Made by a program: the position numbers and the translations under genes. Source: Pigoraptor chileana (lineage: Eukaryota > Opisthokonta > Filasterea). From it: a DNA stretch of 26,405 nucleotides. The notes under the pieces were generated by a model. That model saw nothing but the letters and a program-made list of their open reading frames with translations, was not told the DNA's origin and ran no database searches. Shown here piece after piece: positions 20,764 through 26,405 of this stretch. Numbering within the stretch: the first letter of the stretch is position 1; each line of letters opens with the position of its first letter. The stretch lies in NCBI GenBank assembly GCA_943704495.1, contig CALSCR010001329.1:1-26405 (forward strand), read 5' to 3'.

Positions 20764-20925
20764 TTCACGCGTTCAAATGCCCTTGCGGCAGCCTTCCCCT
20801 TCCTCTGCGCATTTGTATTGCTTGTGTGCCATCACGTTGTCCGCGCCATAGTTCACGCGTTCAAATGCCCTTGCGGCAGCCTTCCCCTTCCTCTGCGCTT
20901 TTGTATTGCTTGTGTGCCATCACGT
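20764..20925. repeat. Tandem duplication, 74-bp copies at 88-bp period
   Basis: Copy 1 is 20764-20837 and copy 2 is 20852-20925. They differ at a single base (GCGCATTTG versus GCGCTTTTG) and are separated by 14 unique bases. Copy 1 begins 12 bases after the stop codon of the giant gene, so both copies are probably in its 3' UTR. Confidence 0.95.
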
Positions 20926-21643
20926 GGGTCTTGCATGTCGTCATGTCTTGATGGCCATATCACACCGTATCACCATTATATTGTACCGTAAAACCTGCGT
21001 TTGTGTTGCCAGATCACAGTTGTTTGTTGGCGCGCGCACTTTCCGTAATCGCGGATTCGCTTTTCACATCAAATATATATATCATTGATTGATTCTCTCC
21101 TTGGCTATGCTGAGCGGTTTCAAATTGTATGCGCAATGGTCATACAAACCGCACCCCATTTACAAAGACTTTGCTGGCCTACGAAAAATCTGTGCAGAAA
21201 CAAGCTGCTAATGTGCGTGCAGTGTTCAGAGGCAGGTACGGTGGCATATACTGCTTACTGAACTGGAACTAGACAAACAATTGAAGAAGAGGACAATTTA
21301 ATCAAGGGCGAGTGTGTCGACAAGTCGACCCGCCCTACTCGGTCCACCTGATGTGTTTGTGCCGTGGCGGGTGGATGTACAGGGGCACTCTAATTCTTAT
21401 GTGTGTTGCCACTGACACCCGAGTGCAGCTGTCCCAGATTCGAGACTCCAATGGCCAGTCCAATGATTTCCATCTCTTCATTAATTGTCGCCTCAGTCTC
21501 AGTCTCAGTTTGCGTTGTCAGTCGGTATGCAGTTGTGTTGCCTTTGTAAAGCTGTGATAGAAAGAAAACAAACCATTGCAGACCGTGCACTCTTAGTTAC
21601 GTAACCCAAATTCGGATGTTCTTTTAACAAACTCATTACAGTT

Positions 21644-21716
21644 TGGCGCGGACAGCGCGCCATACGTCTGCAAAAATTTGATTTGGTCACGGGACGGCCC
21701 GTGACGTTCCGGAACG
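21644..21716. other. Cluster of three inverted repeats in the convergent spacer
   Basis: First: TGGCGCG-GACAG-CGCGCCA (21644-21662), a 7-bp stem with a 5-base loop. Second: GTCACGGG-ACGG-CCCGTGAC (21686-21705), an 8-bp stem with a 4-base loop. Third: the perfect 12-bp palindrome CGTTCCGGAACG (21705-21716), which contains TTCCGGAA, a TTCnnGAA heat-shock-element-like core. In the GGT sense they lie 184-256 bases after the stop codon. Confidence 0.6.
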
Positions 21717-21899
21717 GTCGACATTTCCACCATAGACACACACACACTGTACTCTCTCTCTCTCTCTCACAAATCGCAATATAGCAAGGAAATGACTTGA
21801 CAATTGCGCTCTGTCATCCCATGTTGGGGTTGAAATGAATCGCAACACATAAACACACCCACACACACTCTGCCCCTCTCTCTCTCACACACATATATA

Positions 21900-24800
21900 T
21901 CAGTATGCGGCCGCACATCCGTCACCCCGTGGATCTGAACCAGCCGCAAGGACAATTCTGCCTCCGTTGGTCACCGATCTCCGGATGATCTGTCCGCGCC
22001 CAAACAGCGAACGCTTCCAGCCCTCAACCCCGCGCACAGTGTGTCCCATGCGGGCGAGCTCCTCAGAAACGCCCCCTGGAATGCCGTGTTCGAGGGCGAC
22101 GAGCGAGAAGATAGACCCATCGACGCCATCCACAGCAGCAGGAGGGCAATCGTCCTTGCTAACATCGAGGCCGCGGGGAAACAGACGCGCATGCGACAGG
22201 GGCTCTATGCAAAACCGTGGGGCGTCGAGTGCAGCCTGAGGGTCCATGCCAAAAACGAGCATGTTGAGAAGCACCTGGGTGTGACCTTGCGGCTGTGCGG
22301 CAGACAAAAATAGATAATGCAGGTCGTGTGTCAGCAAGAAATAAGAACAGACCATGGCAAGAGCAAGAGGCGGAACTAAGAACAGCAGCAATAACAGCTT
22401 ATGCAAACATACAAATACCCAGTAGCAACAAAACTTCAGGAACAGTAACTGGCATGAAAAAACGCCACAACATTAAAAAGGCAGCAACAACAAGAAGAAA
22501 CAAACACAACAGTAACCAGAGGAAAGCACGGACCTGCATGAATCCGCCCATGACGCCAAAGGGGCACACAAGCGCACCATCGTCCACGCGCGTCACCATG
22601 CCCGGTATGATTGTGTGGTAGGGCCGTGCACTCCCGCGGATGCAGTTCGGGTGCCCTTCCATCTGCGGGTCGACAATGGCAGCCGTGGACAACCGAGTGT
22701 GCAAAAACAGAGAGTGTCCAGTGAGAACAAAGTAAATATGAACAAATTATGCAGACGGCTATATCATTCCAAAGACATGACTGTAAAACATAGCAGCACA
22801 TGCCACGCGCGACACACACACACACACACACACACACCAAACAGCAACACAAACCACGCAACACACGTCTTTTCACAAAACATCACAGGTAAACAAGCCA
22901 CATCTCCAGCACATCCACATCATGCATGTGCTGTGTTCACGATGACGACGATACGCACAGCAAATAAACAACCATTAAATTCATATGTAAACGGGACAAT
23001 ACTTACAAGCACGAAATTGGCGCCTCTGTTTTGCAGTGTGAACCCGCATCCAGTGGGAACAACGCCAGTGCCAAAGCTACTATAGTTTGAATTCTGTGGG
23101 AGGATGCGTGTGATTACGTAGGTCCATTGAATAAGTAAAGTCGCATGTTTCCTCAAGTTGCAGAGCCTATTCATATGGACAGCCATGCATGCTTGAAGTC
23201 ACTATTGCGTGCCGAGTGCCGCAGACCAGCTGAAACACACACACACACACACACAGACTGCAGTTCTATTCTCCGGCACAGCGGAGATCACTCAGACGAC
23301 ATGCGTGCAAACCTCCAATTGAACCAAAACTGCAATGATTAGATCATGATAAACACACGAGGATACACGCGGACCACTACAAAAAGAATAAAGCACCCAC
23401 TATGAAGCTGCATGCATTCCCCGCCGCATCCACTACACAGAGATAGACCGTATCGCTCGCCACTGTCGGCGACCCAAACGTCACAGGGACGGCACACGAC
23501 GCATCGATCGCACCGGCACGCTTCCGCAGATAGTCCTGTGCTCATGTTGTGTGTGCGTGTGTGTGTGTGTGTGTGTTAGGGTCGCAATTCATTCGTACTA
23601 CGCGACATTGCTGTCAGCAAAGGGACGGATCGGTATGAAAATGGCGCACAGCAACCATGTCACTTGTGCAGCCGAATCGCACCTGGCTGAGCATTGCATC
23701 GACCGGCACGTGACCATTGGCGGGGTCGCATATGTAACGGCGTCCGTCGGCAAATGCATGCCGCAAAGCCTCAATCACGTGGTGCAAATAGTCGGCGGAA
23801 TTGTGTCCCAATGATCTCAGTTCATCCAGCTTGTCACGCAGCATGCCCAGGGCCATCAGCGCAACGATTCCCTGTTGTTGTTTGTTGTTGTTCGTGTGTT
23901 GTCGTTCAGATTCGATTGTGCAGAGTGGAATGGATCAATTCAGAGGCACATCGGGTGGAGAACATGTGTGTGGGTGTGCATGGTTATGTGTGCGGGCTGT
24001 TTCAACACTAATAAGATCTCTACTATCTTGCTTTGAGCCATATGATAAAAATCCAACCCAAGAAAGAAATCCGACCATCACTGCTATCCCAAGAGCGATA
24101 CCGCACATACGCACACAAGGACACATGCACACGCACACACACACACACACACGCACCCCACACAGTCAAAAATACCGACCGTGATGTCACATAGATACAT
24201 ACACACATATGTACTCAAACATACATACGTACGCACAGTTAGACATATACCATCAGAAAAACATACACACATTCAGACGGCAGACAGATTGACGCACACA
24301 CCTGCCCATTTGGCGGTGCTTCCCACACACGAACATCACCAAATTCGATTGAAATCGGCTCCTCAATCGTGCTTTTGTGCGCTTCAAGGTCGCCCAGAGC
24401 CATAACGCCACCACGGCTGACAACAGCATCAACTATTGCTTGTGCAATTGCACTGTTCGGTCCATAAAACCCCTTCTTGCCCTCGGATCCGAGCACACGG
24501 AATGTCCTGTTTGGGTAAGCACAGGCGCCCCACAGACACAAATGTAAATGTTGGGACCCTTTCTGCCGCAAGAAAGCATTTCAGTCCATCACGCGTTTCC
24601 CAAAGTAGGGCAGTCGATTATATCCTTCTCTAATGTGAGCACCAGGATTCAATTGAGTATTGCAAGTGCAGTCTACTTTCACCACAGTGTTCGCGACTCA
24701 CTTTGCGAGGTTTGGCAGATGAATAATGTCCCCTGCCGCCGGCGCCGTCGTGCCTTCAATTAGCATCTCAGAGGATCCATTGCCCTTTTCGAGAAGTAGT

Positions 24801-26206
24801 CCGGCATTGTGCTGCCACAAATGCGCCGAAATGGGAGCGACGGGGAATCTGCCATCCACAATAGCAAATGAGACGGTCCGTTACAATCTACACTACCATA
24901 TCCATGCACCTTAGTCTCAGCAAAGCACACACATTATGAATCACACACCAACACAACCACACACCCGTCTTCAGCAAGCTGACAAGCAGGCTCCAACACC
25001 TGTGATAGCGACAGAGAGCCACTCCCGAATGTTTTAACAACGTCTGCCCACGCCGCCGCCGCACCAGGCACTGTCGCACAGTTGATGTCGCGACTGGGAA
25101 GCTCAGCGCCATCATGTCCGCGGCTCCTGGGTGGGCATGGATGTGTGAGTGTGAGTGCGTGTGTGTGTGTTTGCGTGTGTGTGAGAGCGTAAAATGTGCA
25201 ATTGAATGACATACACTCATAAACATACATACACGCTCACCCAGACAACGAAATGAGCACAGACGCACCCACACGCATACAGACACATGCATACGTACAC
25301 ACAGATACACAGAGACACACACGCATGCACACACACCGCAGCAATTCGAGTGAGAGCGCGGCGGGACTGCGGCCGCTTCCGTTCAAGCATCGAACTTTTC
25401 GAGTGGAGGCGTCATAGTACAGACAGAACACATCACCGCCGATCCCCGTCGAAGCGGGCTCTACTCGCACCAAAAACCGACATGCAAGCGAGAGATGCAA
25501 TATTCAAGTCAGTGCCTTAGGCGCTGTGCCCATGGACTCCACAAGAGAGAGACACAATTCATGTCAGCATTTGGCCACCAACTCCACAAGCGGAAAGGAG
25601 AGAGACCTTCAGTGCTAAAAAAGCCTTCGCATAAGTTCATCGATTCCAAATAAGCAAAAGTCAATGTCTTTGGGCACTTTGCACCTTACATGCCCACAAT
25701 CTACAAACTGTCACATGAGATGGCAAGTCTTGCACTGGGCGATGTATGCACAATGTACGCAGAGAAATGCACCTGTAACATTAAGGGCGGCGGCAGTGGC
25801 GACGGCAGCATCCGCAGCGTTGCCTCCCCTCTTTAGGATATCAAGTCCGATCTGAGTCGCAAGCGGCTGACTGGATTCCGACACAAAACGCACATTAGGA
25901 AGAATCAAACCAGTTGTTCAAGCAAATCGAATGCAAAGATTTCGTATTACATTGCGGAAGAGCATAAACGAACAAGGGGGTTTTGCAAGGGAGCGAAGTT
26001 TTATCATATGCACTGCCACTGAATGCATATGGCACGGGATGTCGATTGATTTGTGAATATGGGGAGCACAGGGCCCAAATGTGAACAGTGAAGTGAGTAT
26101 CTCTTGAAGAAAGTGAAGCCATCATGCCAATTTACCTTGATGCAACACAGCCGCGTGTTCCGTACACTACAGATCGCCGACCCGACAGCGTGAATGCCTC
26201 TGCCAT
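21900..26206 (-). CDS. Gamma-glutamyltransferase-like Ntn hydrolase (complete, 11 exons, 579 residues)
   Basis: Self-cleaving enzyme of the GGT family, whose members hydrolyse or transfer gamma-glutamyl groups such as that of glutathione. Exons (minus strand): 26206-26136, 25870-25773, 25460-25337, 25126-24965, 24848-24702, 24506-24302, 23871-23683, 23535-23401, 23093-23007, 22662-22534 and 22292-21900. All phases agree. Exon 1 ends [15 protein letters not shown] and splices as AG|T into [13 protein letters not shown]. Family motifs in order: [113 protein letters not shown] and DAPRFC. By alignment the nucleophile is Thr361 (DTVY), giving a large chain of ~360 and a small chain of 219 residues, normal for the family. 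There is no signal peptide or N-terminal membrane anchor. It resembles the soluble YwrD/HpxW-like branch more than classical secreted GGT, so the true substrate is uncertain. Confidence 0.93.
22817..22838. repeat. (CA)n microsatellite in GGT intron 9
   Basis: CA run on the plus strand, mid-intron between exons 9 and 10. The exon 10 acceptor (CCCGCAG) was chosen because it keeps frame and gives the family's usual three-residue spacing before HPN. Confidence 0.85.
23549..23577. repeat. (GT)n microsatellite near the GGT exon 8 acceptor
   Basis: GT run on the plus strand, i.e. CA in the gene's sense, ending about 12 bases before the GAGCACAG acceptor of exon 8 (exon starts at 23535). Confidence 0.85.
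24123..24153. repeat. (CA)n microsatellite in GGT intron 6
   Basis: CA run on the plus strand, GT-rich in sense, in the donor half of the 430-base intron between exons 6 and 7. The acceptor half contains CA-rich and CAACAA-rich sequence. Confidence 0.85.
25127..25336 (-). other. GGT intron 3 with GT-rich start and CA-rich end
   Basis: In sense direction the intron begins GTGTGTGTGCATGCGTGTGTG and stays GT-rich for about 70 bases (25265-25336). Near its 3' end it carries CA-rich sequence (25145-25186) before CCACCCAG. It has the same complementary layout as synthetase introns 4, 7 and 14, in an unrelated gene. Confidence 0.75.
25493..25552 (+). repeat. Dispersed intron repeat copy in GGT intron 2
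   Basis: AGATGCAATATTCAAGTCAG, then TGCCTTAGGCGCTGTGCCC, then ATGGACTCCACAAGAGAGAG matches the tandem units at 2247-2503 of the synthetase gene. Orientation is the same (plus strand, antisense to the host gene). Two degraded relatives follow at about 25553-25590 and 25655-25690. Confidence 0.8.
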
Positions 26207-26326
26207 TCTATTTTTGCGATGATCCGATGCAGTATGATGCAACAATATCAATGCCCAGCGAATGAGCAAATGAAGGTAATGAAACACCAAAGGTTTTGTT
26301 CTCTAGCAGCTTCAAATATATATATA

Positions 26327-26405
<79 letters not shown>
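26207..26405. other. GGT upstream region with terminal AT/TG microsatellite
   Basis: Sequence upstream of the GGT start codon. About 110 bases show no clear promoter motif. Then comes an AT run (26315-26327) followed by an uninterrupted TG run from 26331 to the window edge. The core promoter may lie in or beyond the repeat. Confidence 0.6.

Larger units (their letters stand above)
20753..21899. other. Convergent intergenic region
   Basis: The giant gene ends at 20752 and the GGT-like gene's stop codon lies at 21902-21900, so this stretch must hold both 3' UTRs. It contains a tandem duplication (20764-20925) and three inverted repeats (21644-21716). It also holds a short CT-rich patch at 21755-21770 and CA/CT-rich sequence at 21850-21895. 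I found no convincing gene and no clear AATAAA on either strand. Confidence 0.7.

Noticed and set aside
25871-25908. Extension of GGT exon 2 upstream (NVRFVSES before SQPLA)
   Set aside because: The frame is open but has no ATG, and no AG acceptor precedes it. CCAG at 25874-25871, with a TCCTAATG branch-like motif upstream, is the simpler acceptor and matches the phase of exon 1.
25895-26125. Open frame starting [11 protein letters not shown] as the GGT N-terminus
   Set aside because: It is in the wrong frame and matches nothing in the family. Exon 26206-26136 gives [15 protein letters not shown] with a good donor (AG|GTAAAT) and splices exactly into SQPLAT.

Overview
The window reads as nuclear DNA of a unicellular eukaryote with GC-rich coding sequence and many introns. 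Genes are broken by short spliceosomal introns (GT-AG, with one GC-AG). The introns and spacers are full of (GT)n/(CA)n microsatellites, and coding third positions are mostly G or C. Two genes can be named from conserved protein motifs; the third is a giant coiled-coil protein I cannot assign to a family. I cannot fix the lineage. Intron density and the two housekeeping families fit a free-living protist, and TTAGGG-like intron tracts are compatible with TTAGGG-type telomeres.

Layout. (1) Bases 1-7085, minus strand: cytosolic-type isoleucyl-tRNA synthetase. Seventeen exons give the first 802 residues and include the HYGH and KMSK signatures; the C-terminus lies beyond base 1. (2) 7086-8093: a roughly 1 kb divergent promoter region with a TG tract, a 10-bp E-box palindrome and a cluster of three TGACRTCA sites. 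(3) 8094-20752, plus strand: a five-exon gene for a 3,839-residue, mostly coiled-coil protein, 70% of it from one 8,055-nt exon. (4) 20753-21899: a convergent spacer with an 88-bp-period duplication and three adjacent inverted repeats. (5) 21900-26206, minus strand: a complete 11-exon gene for a 579-residue gamma-glutamyltransferase-like Ntn hydrolase. (6) 26207-26405: AT/TG microsatellite running off the window.

The three genes have no evident shared pathway. The synthetase charges tRNA-Ile, the GGT-like enzyme should act on gamma-glutamyl or related amide substrates, and the giant protein looks structural. The most unusual feature is the intron architecture. Several introns in both the synthetase and GGT genes begin, in the sense direction, with GT repeats and end with CA repeats running into the CAG acceptor. 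The two ends of the pre-mRNA intron could therefore pair. Exon boundaries were worked out by hand from reading-frame continuity, splice consensus and family conservation, with no transcript evidence.
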